Below, in pieces: positions 1-6,937 of a stretch of DNA of 9,883 nucleotides. Both the position numbers and the translations under genes were made by a program. The DNA is from an uncultured Bacillaceae bacterium (GTDB lineage: Bacteria; Bacillota; Bacilli; Bacillales; Caldibacillaceae): NCBI GenBank assembly GCA_937983015.1, contig CALKAK010000198.1, positions 1 through 9,883 of the forward strand, read 5' to 3'. Under the pieces are notes generated by a model, which searched no databases, had not been told where the DNA came from, and saw only the letters and a program-made list of their open reading frames with translations. Position 1 is the first letter of the stretch. Every line of letters begins with the position of its first letter.

Positions 1-152
1 AATAACAGGAAAAATATCATAATTGCGCTTTTCCATTTTTTTATATCAGCACCTTTTTTTCCGTATTTATCACATTGCCACTCTTTAAAATGGCTAAAAG
101 TAGTACGTGTTTTTATACAAATTAAAATTCCATGTTTCTTTTATATCGTCCC

Positions 153-192
153 TAAATAAAACCGGATCCCACTTCAATTGTGGATCCGGTTT
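153..192 (-). terminator. Intrinsic terminator of sat
   Basis: On the minus strand, 7 nt after the sat stop codon, an 11-bp stem AAACCGGATCC/GGATCCGGTTT (159-169 with 182-192) can add two more base pairs past a bulged C. It closes a loop of about 7 nt and is followed by the T-rich run TTTTATTTA. The position straight after the stop and the GC-rich stem make a Rho-independent terminator very likely. The remaining AT-rich DNA at 1-152 shows no gene or other clear signal. Confidence 0.88.
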
Positions 193-199
193 CCGCTTT

Positions 200-1927
200 T
201 TATTCTTCATCAGCACCGCGATAACGGTTATACGGCAATGGATTCCAGGTCCGGTAGGCAATATCTTCTTTTCTTAAAGGTGATGGGATATCTTCCAGAA
301 TCTTTTCTGCCACCTCAAGCTCGCGCTGGGCTTCTTTCTTATCTTGATATAAAAATTCGTCGGATGCCTTTTCCGGTGCCTGTTCTACTTTATCCTTCAA
401 GTTTTCGATAACCATTTTTTGCTGATGATAAATCGCTTCACGGGCTTCCGCACGCCACTCCGGCTGTACGGTCCGCAAGTTGTCCGTTACATAACTAAAC
501 TCTTCAAATATTTCTCGATATAGACGATCGGCATTTTCCCGTGCATCTTTAACTGCCAGTTCTAAATCTTCGATAGTCAGCTCTTCAACGGCAAGCGGCT
601 TCTCCCGCTTCGGTCCACCAATCCCCTTGTTCTTTAAATAATATGGGAAAATGGATTTAATCGTTTTGCCGACCGGGTTGATCGCCTGACCGTTTTCATC
701 GACACCTTTCGGCTGTACTCCTTGCATGGCGATCCGGGCGGACTCCGGTCTTACTATTTCTTTCGGCGGCAATACTCCATACCGCAATAACTCCCGGATA
801 CCGGTTCCGGAAATTTGAATGCGATAACGTTCATCGTGCGGGCATGTCTGCTGGGTAGCCAGCGAGCTGCAGCGTGTGCAGTAAAACACTTCGTAAAACA
901 AGCGGACATCAATGCCTAATTCCTCACTCGTAAACTCATCAAAAATTGAGTGGCTCGCATATTTATCATAGTAATCACCAACACCCGCATGATCACGACC
1001 GATGAGGGCATGGGTACAGCCAAAGTTTTTCATGATCAGCGCATGCAACACAGCCTCGCGCGGACCCGCGAAAATATACGTTACCCGTAAAGGAGCAAGA
1101 ATTGTCCGGTCTTTCGGATAATACGTATCTAGCACAGCTCGATACGATAACATCCGGAACTCATGACGCGTATACTCACGCTTAGCCATCTCAACAAGCG
1201 GCTGTACGAGAAGGCCATCCATTTCCTCCAGGGCATTGCGGTGAATATATTCATGACCGCGGTGTAACGGGTTTGCTCCCGTAATGAAACCGGCGACCGT
1301 TTTGAATTTTTTCTCCTCGTAAAAGATCCGCCATGTATCCTTTGGTTCCAATCGCAATTCTTCAAACGGACCCCAATGGACACGCCGTAACAGCTGGATC
1401 GGTCCGGCTAATGCAGTATCACCCATCCGACGATAAATCGCATCTACCCCCGGATGGTTACGGTCGTTCGTTCCAAACAAATGTTTTGCCCGGAATTCGC
1501 GGTCGTAGTCAAAAATATCTTCTATTTTTAATATGGCAACCGGTTCTTTCGTCTCATCAACGAGAGCGACTTCATCACCAACTGACAAGGTTTGAATCAC
1601 TTGTTTATTTCGATCACCAATCGGTGCAAAACTAATCGGTACCGGCCAGACCGTACCATCGGCCAGACGTCCTTCTTTTAACACCGACAGATAATCTTCT
1701 TCATTCATAAACCCTTCAATTGGTGATAAAACACCGGTTGCAATCATCTCGATAGTGATAACTGCTTCCAAATCGATCATGATTGTCGGTAACTGCTTCG
1801 CTTTTTCAAAAGCTTCTTCTTTTTCTTTCCCTGTCAAAACTTTGTTTATTAGCTTTCCCCCATGAGGCTCCTGGGGATATTTTTTCAGCTGTTCCTGTAC
1901 TTGAACTTTTTCTTTGTCCAAAACCAT
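200..1927 (-). CDS. sat: ATP sulfurylase (sulfate adenylyltransferase) with C-terminal extension
   Basis: This cytoplasmic enzyme makes adenosine 5'-phosphosulfate and pyrophosphate from ATP and sulfate, the first step of sulfate activation. Residues about 45-420 form the ATP sulfurylase fold. The HRGH motif is at 222-225, AGPREA at about 287-292, GRDHAG at 310-315, a C-x2-C-x8-C-x-H zinc knuckle at 350-364, and ISGTGIR...RPE at 372-395. The usual QTRN before the histidine motif reads ITGAN here. The protein is 575 residues, about 150-180 longer than ordinary bacterial Sat. The surplus lies after about residue 422 as a charged, mostly helical tail without a Walker A loop, so it is not an APS kinase fusion. 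Met at 1927 is preferred over the in-frame ATG at 1936, which sits directly against the GGAGG. The gene lies 95 nt after the symporter gene and may be read from the same transcript or from a weak promoter of its own. Confidence 0.93.
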   Translation of the reverse strand: MVLDKEKVQVQEQLKKYPQEPHGGKLINKVLTGKEKEEAFEKAKQLPTIMIDLEAVITIEMIATGVLSPIEGFMNEEDYLSVLKEGRLADGTVWPVPISFAPIGDRNKQVIQTLSVGDEVALVDETKEPVAILKIEDIFDYDREFRAKHLFGTNDRNHPGVDAIYRRMGDTALAGPIQLLRRVHWGPFEELRLEPKDTWRIFYEEKKFKTVAGFITGANPLHRGHEYIHRNALEEMDGLLVQPLVEMAKREYTRHEFRMLSYRAVLDTYYPKDRTILAPLRVTYIFAGPREAVLHALIMKNFGCTHALIGRDHAGVGDYYDKYASHSIFDEFTSEELGIDVRLFYEVFYCTRCSSLATQQTCPHDERYRIQISGTGIRELLRYGVLPPKEIVRPESARIAMQGVQPKGVDENGQAINPVGKTIKSIFPYYLKNKGIGGPKREKPLAVEELTIEDLELAVKDARENADRLYREIFEEFSYVTDNLRTVQPEWRAEAREAIYHQQKMVIENLKDKVEQAPEKASDEFLYQDKKEAQRELEVAEKILEDIPSPLRKEDIAYRTWNPLPYNRYRGADEE

Positions 1928-1936
1928 TCTCCTCAT

Positions 1937-1943
1937 CCTCCTA
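1937..1943 (-). promoter_or_regulatory. Shine-Dalgarno sequence that decides the sat start
   Basis: TAGGAGG on the minus strand lies 9 nt before ATG 1927 but 0 nt before the upstream in-frame ATG 1936. The spacing therefore favours initiation at 1927 and a product of 575 rather than 578 residues. Confidence 0.7.
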
Positions 1944-1997
1944 TGAACAAAGTTTTCGCGATTGTTACTTATGCATCTATTTATATTGAAGTTTGAT

Positions 1998-2011
1998 AAT
2001 GAAAATTCATT
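1998..2011. promoter_or_regulatory. Short inverted repeat between actP and sat
   Basis: AATGAA-AA-TTCATT is a perfect 6-bp inverted repeat with a 2-bp centre, in the 95-bp AT-rich gap between the symporter stop and sat. I see no GC-rich terminator hairpin and no convincing sigma-A promoter in this gap. The repeat could be an operator for sat or chance in AT-rich DNA. Confidence 0.2.
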
Positions 2012-2031
2012 CGTAAATTGTTTGCCAAATA

Positions 2032-3570
2032 TTATTTGTTGTGCACTTTAAAACCGGTATGTGCACGTACCGATACTTCAGCAAATCGTGCATAATCTTT
2101 TTCTTTTGATAAAATGGTTCCGAGATAACCACCAATAAAACCGAGCGGAACACTGACTAACGCTGGGTTATCCAGTGGAAATATCGGTTCCCCGACAAAT
2201 AAGGCCGCGCCTTCTACCGGTGAGAAAACACTCGGGCTGATGGATACGAGAACCAATGCCGAAATCAATCCGCAAAGGGATGCGGTCACCGCACCGGTCG
2301 TATTAAAGCGTTTCCAGTAGACGGTATACAAAATGACCGGTAAATTGGCACTGGCTGCAACACAGAATGCCAGCGATACAAGGAAAGCAACATTCAAGTA
2401 CTGGGCATATAACGAAATAAGAATTGAAACGACGGATACGCCTAATGCTGCAATGCGAGCAGCCATCATTTGTTGTTTATCACTAATCCGGCCTTTTTTA
2501 ATAATCTGCCCGTACAGATCATGAGCAAGTGCGGAAGCGCCCGATAAGACGAGACCGGCCACAACCGCCAATATCGTTGCGAAGGCTACTGCACTAATAA
2601 AGGCAAACAATATATTTCCACCAATTGCTTCGGCCAAAAGTGGTGCTGCCATGTTGCCGCCCGGATTCGCTTCTAAAATGGTTGCTTCTCCGACAAAGAT
2701 AGCCGCGCCAAATCCGAGGAACAATGTTAAAATGTAAAAAATTCCGATTGTCCAGGTAGCGGTAATTACTGAACGTCTCGCTGTTCTAGCATCTTTCACG
2801 GTGAAAAAGCGCATCAAAATGTGCGGCAGACCAGATGTACCGAGCACTAAAGCAAGCATCAGCGATAGCGTTCCTAAAGGTTCGGTGTAATGAATACCTG
2901 GATTCAGGTAATCAGCCCCATAGCTTGTTGCCGTCTTTACTTCTGTAAAGATCGCACTGATATTAAAATTGAATTTCAGAAGCACCATAAATGAGACGAT
3001 TACCATTCCAGCCATTAACAAAACGGCTTTAATAATCTGAACCCAGCTAGTGGCAATCATCCCGCCAAACAATACGTAAATCGTCATCATACAGCCAACG
3101 ATCAGCACCGCAACCGTGTAAGGTATGTCAAACAACAGCTGGATTAAAGCTCCGGCACCAACGAGCTGGGCGATCATATAAAAGAGCACGATCGTAAGCG
3201 TACTTAATGCCGCAACCCCGCGCACTTTTCTCGCATCAAAACGGGCATTGATCATATCCGCTAGCGTGTATTTACCCAGATTACGTAACGGTTCTGCAAC
3301 TAAAAACAGGACGACTAAATAGGCAATCAAGAAGCCGATACTGTAAAAAAATCCGTCGAATCCTTTTAACGCAATCATTCCGGCAATCCCTAAAAACGAT
3401 GCCGCTGATAGGTAATCTCCAGCAATCGCCAGACCGTTTTGGAATCCTGTCAATCCTCCACCTGCTGTATAAAAATCACCAGTCGATTTCGTTTTCTTCG
3501 CTGCAATGTAGGTAACAAAAAGTGTCAAGATAACGATCGCTAAAAATAAAGCGATTACAATTGGATCCAT
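2032..3570 (-). CDS. actP: ActP/MctC-like solute:sodium symporter (monocarboxylate uptake)
   Basis: This is a membrane transporter of the solute:sodium symporter family (SSS, SLC5-like). The closest resemblance is to ActP of E. coli, YwcA of Bacillus and MctC of Corynebacterium, which import acetate and other short monocarboxylates with a cation. The 512 residues are almost wholly hydrophobic segments, about 13 membrane helices. The family-typical first core helix region is NGLAIAGDYLSAASFLG (45-61), YVLFGGMIATSWVQ is at 165-178, GLPHILMRFFTV at 247-258, and the helix ending in LSGASALAHDLY at 342-353 carries the hydroxyl residues expected near the Na2 site. Start ATG 3570 has a purine-rich SD (GAGGGGG) 7 nt upstream. 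The DUF485 gene ends 21 nt before it, which is the standard MctB-MctC/YjcH-ActP pairing. Acetate as substrate is inferred; propionate or pyruvate are equally open. Confidence 0.9.
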   Translation of the reverse strand: MDPIVIALFLAIVILTLFVTYIAAKKTKSTGDFYTAGGGLTGFQNGLAIAGDYLSAASFLGIAGMIALKGFDGFFYSIGFLIAYLVVLFLVAEPLRNLGKYTLADMINARFDARKVRGVAALSTLTIVLFYMIAQLVGAGALIQLLFDIPYTVAVLIVGCMMTIYVLFGGMIATSWVQIIKAVLLMAGMVIVSFMVLLKFNFNISAIFTEVKTATSYGADYLNPGIHYTEPLGTLSLMLALVLGTSGLPHILMRFFTVKDARTARRSVITATWTIGIFYILTLFLGFGAAIFVGEATILEANPGGNMAAPLLAEAIGGNILFAFISAVAFATILAVVAGLVLSGASALAHDLYGQIIKKGRISDKQQMMAARIAALGVSVVSILISLYAQYLNVAFLVSLAFCVAASANLPVILYTVYWKRFNTTGAVTASLCGLISALVLVSISPSVFSPVEGAALFVGEPIFPLDNPALVSVPLGFIGGYLGTILSKEKDYARFAEVSVRAHTGFKVHNK

Positions 3571-3591
3571 GCACCGTCCCCCTCGTCCCCA

Positions 3592-3921
3592 TTATTTTAA
3601 TTGATCGCGGATAATCTGTTCTGCCTCATCATCAAAGGTGTTTGCTTTTCTCACATAAATCGAACTTAATATCCAGACCATGACAAATTGAGCAATCGCA
3701 AAAATCCACGTCCAGGAAATATCGCCAATCGCTGGTGTGTTTAATATTGTTGAGTAGGAGGTTAAAATTGGTAAGGTGAAGTAAAATATAAAGAAGAATA
3801 CAGTCATCGGGATGATAAATTTCCGCTTTCTTTTTAAAAACTCTTTAAACTGGGGACTTTCGTACACCTGGACGTAATCAACCGCTTTCATTTCTTCCTG
3901 CAAAATGTCTTTTTGAACCAC
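3592..3921 (-). CDS. DUF485 small membrane protein, partner of the ActP-like symporter
   Basis: This is a 109-residue protein of the DUF485 family (YjcH/MctB type), whose genes usually sit directly before ActP/MctC symporters. Its molecular role is unsettled; a subunit or chaperone of the transporter is the usual guess. A soluble N-terminus (1-33) ends in the basic patch KRKRK. Two membrane helices follow at about 35-57 and 68-90, then an acidic C-terminal tail. The W-x-W...Q...W pattern at 70-83 is shared with the second DUF485 protein of this window. GTG 3921 is chosen because GGAGG lies 7 nt upstream; an in-frame TTG at 3939 would place the SD inside the gene. A sigma-A-like promoter ends about 33 nt upstream of the start. 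Confidence 0.88.
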   Translation of the reverse strand: MVQKDILQEEMKAVDYVQVYESPQFKEFLKRKRKFIIPMTVFFFIFYFTLPILTSYSTILNTPAIGDISWTWIFAIAQFVMVWILSSIYVRKANTFDDEAEQIIRDQLK

Positions 3922-3953
3922 CAGCCACCCTCCTTTCAAATAGGTTGTAAATC

Positions 3954-3981
3954 ATTATATATATTTTCAATATTCAGTAAA
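3954..3981 (-). promoter_or_regulatory. Sigma-A-like promoter of the DUF485-actP(-sat) operon
   Basis: On the minus strand TTTACT (3976-3981, 4 of 6 matches to TTGACA) is followed after 16 bp by a perfect TATAAT (3954-3959). Transcription would begin near 3947, giving a leader of about 25 nt that carries GGAGG and the GTG start. The weaker -35 fits a promoter needing an activator. Confidence 0.6.
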
Positions 3982-4010
3982 TAGAAAGTGCATAATTTGT
4001 CGATATTGAA
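3966..4010. repeat. 8-bp inverted repeat spanning the -35 region
   Basis: TTCAATAT (3966-3973) and ATATTGAA (4003-4010) are perfect inverted copies, 37 bp centre to centre. They lie within the spacer and just upstream of the -35 of the downstream operon. This is a candidate operator pair. LytTR proteins usually bind direct repeats about 21 bp apart, so these may belong to another regulator or be chance in AT-rich DNA. Confidence 0.3.
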
Positions 4011-4032
4011 GGAAGAGTGGCATTATTCAGTT

Positions 4033-4087
4033 GGTGAATGGTGGTTCATTTTCAGGGACGGCTTCTCTCCTCACCTCCTTTATTCAC
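4033..4087. repeat. Possible REP-like fragment with extended SD-like sequence
   Basis: The plus strand contains GGTGA (4033-4037) and its complement TCACC (4071-4075), and also GTGAAT (4034-4039) and ATTCAC (4082-4087), with the GC-rich core CAGGGACGGC between them. The GGGACGG core resembles, from memory, dispersed REP-type repeats of Bacillales. On the minus strand the segment carries AAGGAGGTGA (4071-4080), a full anti-SD complement with no start codon at a normal distance. It could be a relic of a dispersed repeat; no second copy exists in the window. Confidence 0.22.
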
Positions 4088-4275
4088 ATCCCCCGCTAAT
4101 AAACGCCAATTCCAATTCTTTGAATAGTGGATCATGATAAGGGGGTCTAGTTTTCCAAAGGCATAAATTGTACCTTCGACATAAAGTCATTTTTCCCTGC
4201 TTTTATTCGTGATAATAAAGTTCAAATTGGAATCACCTGATATAAAACTCAATTAAATAATGTGATTATATGTGC

Positions 4276-4291
4276 GATAACCGGATAACCG
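4276..4291. repeat. 8-bp perfect tandem repeat
   Basis: GATAACCGGATAACCG consists of two abutting copies of GATAACCG, read as CGGTTATC twice on the minus strand. It stands out as a GC-richer island in AT-rich leader DNA, about 140 bp after the response regulator gene and 300 bp upstream of the operon 2 promoter. A protein-binding role is possible but unproven. Confidence 0.35.
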
Positions 4292-4430
4292 TACCCTTGC
4301 AAAAAGCGAAAATCCAGCAACGATTCCTTCTTAATCGAAGAACAAAAAATCCATCAATAGACAGTTGATACAAATATACCGAGTAACAAATCAAATTGTT
4401 TATTGCTAATTTACAACTTGAAAAAACACC

Positions 4431-5174
4431 TTAGCTTTTAAATAGTTCATTGATTTTCTTACTTGCCGAACGACTCACAGGTATTTTTGTTCGTGCTTTA
4501 TCATTTAATGTCAGATTGCTCGTACCGTTAAACCATGGCGTTATTTCTAAAATATGATTTAAATTCACTAGATAACTTCGATGAGGACGAAAGAATTCAT
4601 GACCTGCCAACTTATCTTCCAGCTCTTTTAGCGTCATTTTACTCATAATGACCTTGTCTTCTGTATGGATTTCTGTATATCGTTTATTTTTATGGGGAAC
4701 AGCATAATAGATCGATTCTGGTGAAAGGACGACAATCCGCTCACCATCATCGACAAAAAGTTTGGAAATCGGTTCCTTCTGTATTTCCCTTTCTTTCTTT
4801 TTGTTCTCTAAACTTTTGCGAATACGCTCCATCGTCCGCCGAAATCGTTTTTCTTCATATGGCTTCAATAAATAATCCACTGCCTCTACATCAAACGCAT
4901 CAATGGCATATTCGTCATACGCCGTAGTAAATACAAATAAAGGAACCTGATCCCCGGCCTGTTGCATGATATAACGTGATGCTTCGATTCCGGATAATCC
5001 CGGCATTTCCACATCGAGAAAAATCACATCCGGCCGGTGTTCAAAATATAATTCAATCGTCTGCTCACCCGTTTCGGCGTGGGGGGTGACGATTACATCT
5101 TTTTCATCTTTTAGTAAATATAGTAATTCCTTCCGCGCCACCAATTCATCTTCCGCAATCATCGCTCGAATCAT
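4431..5174 (-). CDS. LytTR-family response regulator
   Basis: This cytoplasmic transcription regulator is the partner of the LytS-type kinase encoded just upstream. In 247 residues, an N-terminal receiver domain (about 2-120) has acidic residues E8/D9, phospho-acceptor D54 in IFLDVEMPG, T83/T84 and K104 in YLLKP. A charged linker (120-134) leads to a C-terminal LytTR DNA-binding domain (about 136-245) with the typical FFRPHRSYLVNLNHI (194-208). Length and layout match LytR/BtsR/YpdB. The start ATG at 5174 overlaps the kinase stop by 1 nt (TGATG), with GGAGG 11 nt before it inside the kinase end, so translation is coupled. LytTR regulators normally activate promoters carrying direct repeats, and relatives in E. 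coli and Bacillus switch on transporter genes for pyruvate-like substrates. The paralogous operon downstream is the obvious candidate target, by inference. Confidence 0.94.
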   Translation of the reverse strand: MIRAMIAEDELVARKELLYLLKDEKDVIVTPHAETGEQTIELYFEHRPDVIFLDVEMPGLSGIEASRYIMQQAGDQVPLFVFTTAYDEYAIDAFDVEAVDYLLKPYEEKRFRRTMERIRKSLENKKKEREIQKEPISKLFVDDGERIVVLSPESIYYAVPHKNKRYTEIHTEDKVIMSKMTLKELEDKLAGHEFFRPHRSYLVNLNHILEITPWFNGTSNLTLNDKARTKIPVSRSASKKINELFKS

Positions 5175-6937
5175 CAGCCACTCATCCTCCTTTCACGAAT
5201 ATCTTGAGTAATCGGAATGGAAAAGTGCACTTCACTTCCACCCTCCGCTAAATTTCGAATATGAAGTTGACTGGATTCACCTAGTAACTGGATTAAACGC
5301 TGATTCACATTATATATCCCCGTTCCACCTTTGACACTTTCGATAATCGGTTGTTTACCCACGATTGGTAAAATCTCTTCAGGAAAACCGTGACCGTTAT
5401 CCCGTACGTAACAGTGCACTCTCCCCTTCTTTTTTTCTATCAACACTTCTACTTTCGCATCGTCCGTAACATTTTTTAATCCGTGCTGAACGGCGTTTTC
5501 AATTAACGGCTGAATCGTTGCCGGTGGAATGTAAATATTGGCAAGATCATCGGGACGATTAAAGGTAATTTCTAATCGACCCTTGAAACGTTCTTGAATA
5601 ATAGAAGTATAAGCTTCCGCATGTTCTACTTCTTTTTCGAGTTCAACGAGGGATTTAGACACGAGGCGCAAATTAAACCGCATGTAGCTAGCAAGCTGTA
5701 AGGTAGTTCGCCGGGCATTTTCCGGATTTTCCCGGATGAGACCGGCGATTAACTGCAGCGTATTAAAAAGAAAATGGGGGTTAATTTGTGCTTGCAAATT
5801 GCGAAGTTTCGTATCGCGAATATGTACCTTTAATCTTTCTGCAGCAATCATATTCAATTGATCGGACATAAATTGTCCGAGACCCTGGGCCATCATCAAT
5901 TCCACCGGCGAGATATGTTCCTGTTTTCGGAAATATAAAGTAATGAGGAATTTCACTTGTTCGTCTTCTTCAATCGGGATAAATATAGCGGCCTCCAGTG
6001 GACACCCTTCATGCTGGCAATCGATATCCGCTTGCATATAAGCTACTTGCATCTTTTTTTCCTTGACTGCCTGAAGCGCAAGCGGTGCTTTAATTAAATC
6101 TCCGACAAGGTGATGGTCTTCCCCTACGCCTTTATAAGCCAGCACTTCCTGATCATTGGCGACTGAAACCGCAGCCGGCTTCAAACGGCTGTACAATAAA
6201 TTGGCCAGTCCCCGGGCGACGTCAACCGGAGAATCTTTTTTTAAAAAAGGGAGTGCCTCTTTGGCAATTGTAAACGCCTGCTTCGAAGCGAGCGCTGCTT
6301 CATTTTCCTGTTCCCGCAAAACGACTCCGATCATCGCGGTAAAAATAGCAATGGCAGTACTATTGGATAATACGAGTGGCAAGCCAATCATATTTACCAT
6401 AGAGACTGCCCGTTCCGTATACAGGATCAGTATCAATTGCATATGTAAAATCGGTGGAAATACGCCGATAAATAGAGCTTTTAATGGTGAGATCACCCGC
6501 TCGTTGGAAAAAAATCGGGCCGTAAGTCCGGCCAGTAAGCCGGTAATCGGATTCACAATCCCATTTGCCAGTGCACCGAGACCGCCGAGGAATATCAAAT
6601 GAATTCCGGATATAAGTCCTGAAAAAAATCCTAGAACCGGCCCCCCTAAAAGTCCGGCGATGACAATAGCGACGAGACTCAGGCTCACGATAAATTGCGT
6701 ATTATCAACAGGCAATAAGATGAGACCATGTTCAATCGTTCCATCCTGCTCGATGCGAATCCCCATAATTGTTGCGCCTATTCCAAAAAGGCCAAAGACG
6801 CAGGCATGGACAACGGACATTTTCATGCTGTATTTACGATACAAAAGCGATTTAAACCCCGGAGTCCTCGTCACCACAAAAGCGATAATCAGGAGCATAC
6901 TTAAACGTTCAAAGAGCGTAATCGTTAACGTCTTCAT
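5174..6937 (-). CDS. LytS-type membrane histidine kinase
   Basis: This 587-residue sensor kinase has the LytS/BtsS layout and length. Membrane helices fill about 5-205 (5TM-5TMR_LYT sensor, with AGLLGGPVLGFFSGLISG at 94-111). A GAF-like domain covers about 225-365, with the CQHEGCPLEAAIFIPI stretch (307-322). The HisKA_7TM-type H-box QINPHFLFN has phospho-acceptor H388. The HATPase domain has IENAVQHG (479-486), DNGHGFP (513-519) and GGTGIYNVNQRL (537-548). All catalytic motifs are intact. In the sensor part, positions that in BtsS bind pyruvate appear replaced (HRY reads HLI at 113-115, the later Cys and Ser read N125 and V128). ATG 6937 overlaps the symporter stop by 4 nt (ATGA) and has AAGGAG 9 nt upstream. 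The kinase is thus translated in step with the transporter, suggesting that it senses the transporter or its substrate. Confidence 0.94.
   Translation of the reverse strand: MKTLTITLFERLSMLLIIAFVVTRTPGFKSLLYRKYSMKMSVVHACVFGLFGIGATIMGIRIEQDGTIEHGLILLPVDNTQFIVSLSLVAIVIAGLLGGPVLGFFSGLISGIHLIFLGGLGALANGIVNPITGLLAGLTARFFSNERVISPLKALFIGVFPPILHMQLILILYTERAVSMVNMIGLPLVLSNSTAIAIFTAMIGVVLREQENEAALASKQAFTIAKEALPFLKKDSPVDVARGLANLLYSRLKPAAVSVANDQEVLAYKGVGEDHHLVGDLIKAPLALQAVKEKKMQVAYMQADIDCQHEGCPLEAAIFIPIEEDEQVKFLITLYFRKQEHISPVELMMAQGLGQFMSDQLNMIAAERLKVHIRDTKLRNLQAQINPHFLFNTLQLIAGLIRENPENARRTTLQLASYMRFNLRLVSKSLVELEKEVEHAEAYTSIIQERFKGRLEITFNRPDDLANIYIPPATIQPLIENAVQHGLKNVTDDAKVEVLIEKKKGRVHCYVRDNGHGFPEEILPIVGKQPIIESVKGGTGIYNVNQRLIQLLGESSQLHIRNLAEGGSEVHFSIPITQDIRERRMSG

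Larger units (their letters stand above)
3922..4430. other. 509-bp gene-free leader between the two operons
   Basis: No convincing gene was found on either strand. The region holds, from left to right: SD and promoter of the downstream DUF485 gene (3928-3981), an inverted repeat spanning the -35 (3966-4010), a possible REP-like fragment containing an extended SD-like AAGGAGGTGA on the minus strand (about 4033-4087), an imperfect inverted pair ATTCCAATT/TTGGAAT (4109-4124 with 4221-4233), an 8-bp tandem repeat (4276-4291) and a weak CGATT/AATCG hairpin (4321-4337). No GC-rich terminator follows the response regulator stop at 4431, so some read-through into operon 2 is possible. Confidence 0.6.

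Noticed and set aside
660..672. GKT in the Sat tail as a possible APS kinase P-loop
   Set aside because: The G-x4-GK[ST] pattern is absent, as are other APS kinase motifs.
1928..1936. Upstream ATG 1936 as the sat start
   Set aside because: It abuts the SD with no spacer; ATG 1927 has a 9-nt spacer.
3922..3939. TTG 3939 as the start of the second DUF485 gene
   Set aside because: The strong AAAGGAGG would lie within the first codons; GTG 3921 has the correct 7-nt spacing.
4027..4035. TCAGTTGGT, and ACAGTTGAT at 4361-4369, matching the general LytTR half-site pattern
   Set aside because: Each is single. I found no second copy at about 21 bp spacing, and such degenerate 9-mers arise by chance in 500 bp.
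4109..4233. Imperfect inverted pair ATTCCAATTCTTTGAA / TTCAAATTGGAAT about 100 bp apart
   Set aside because: It is gapped and AT-rich, with no transposase or target duplication, so not enough to call an insertion sequence.
6156..6602. A 148-codon open frame on the plus strand, opposite the kinase gene
   Set aside because: It lies fully antisense to the conserved sensor and GAF coding of the kinase, has no SD and shows no recognisable family pattern; the same holds for the other plus-strand frames within the sat, symporter and nitrilase genes.
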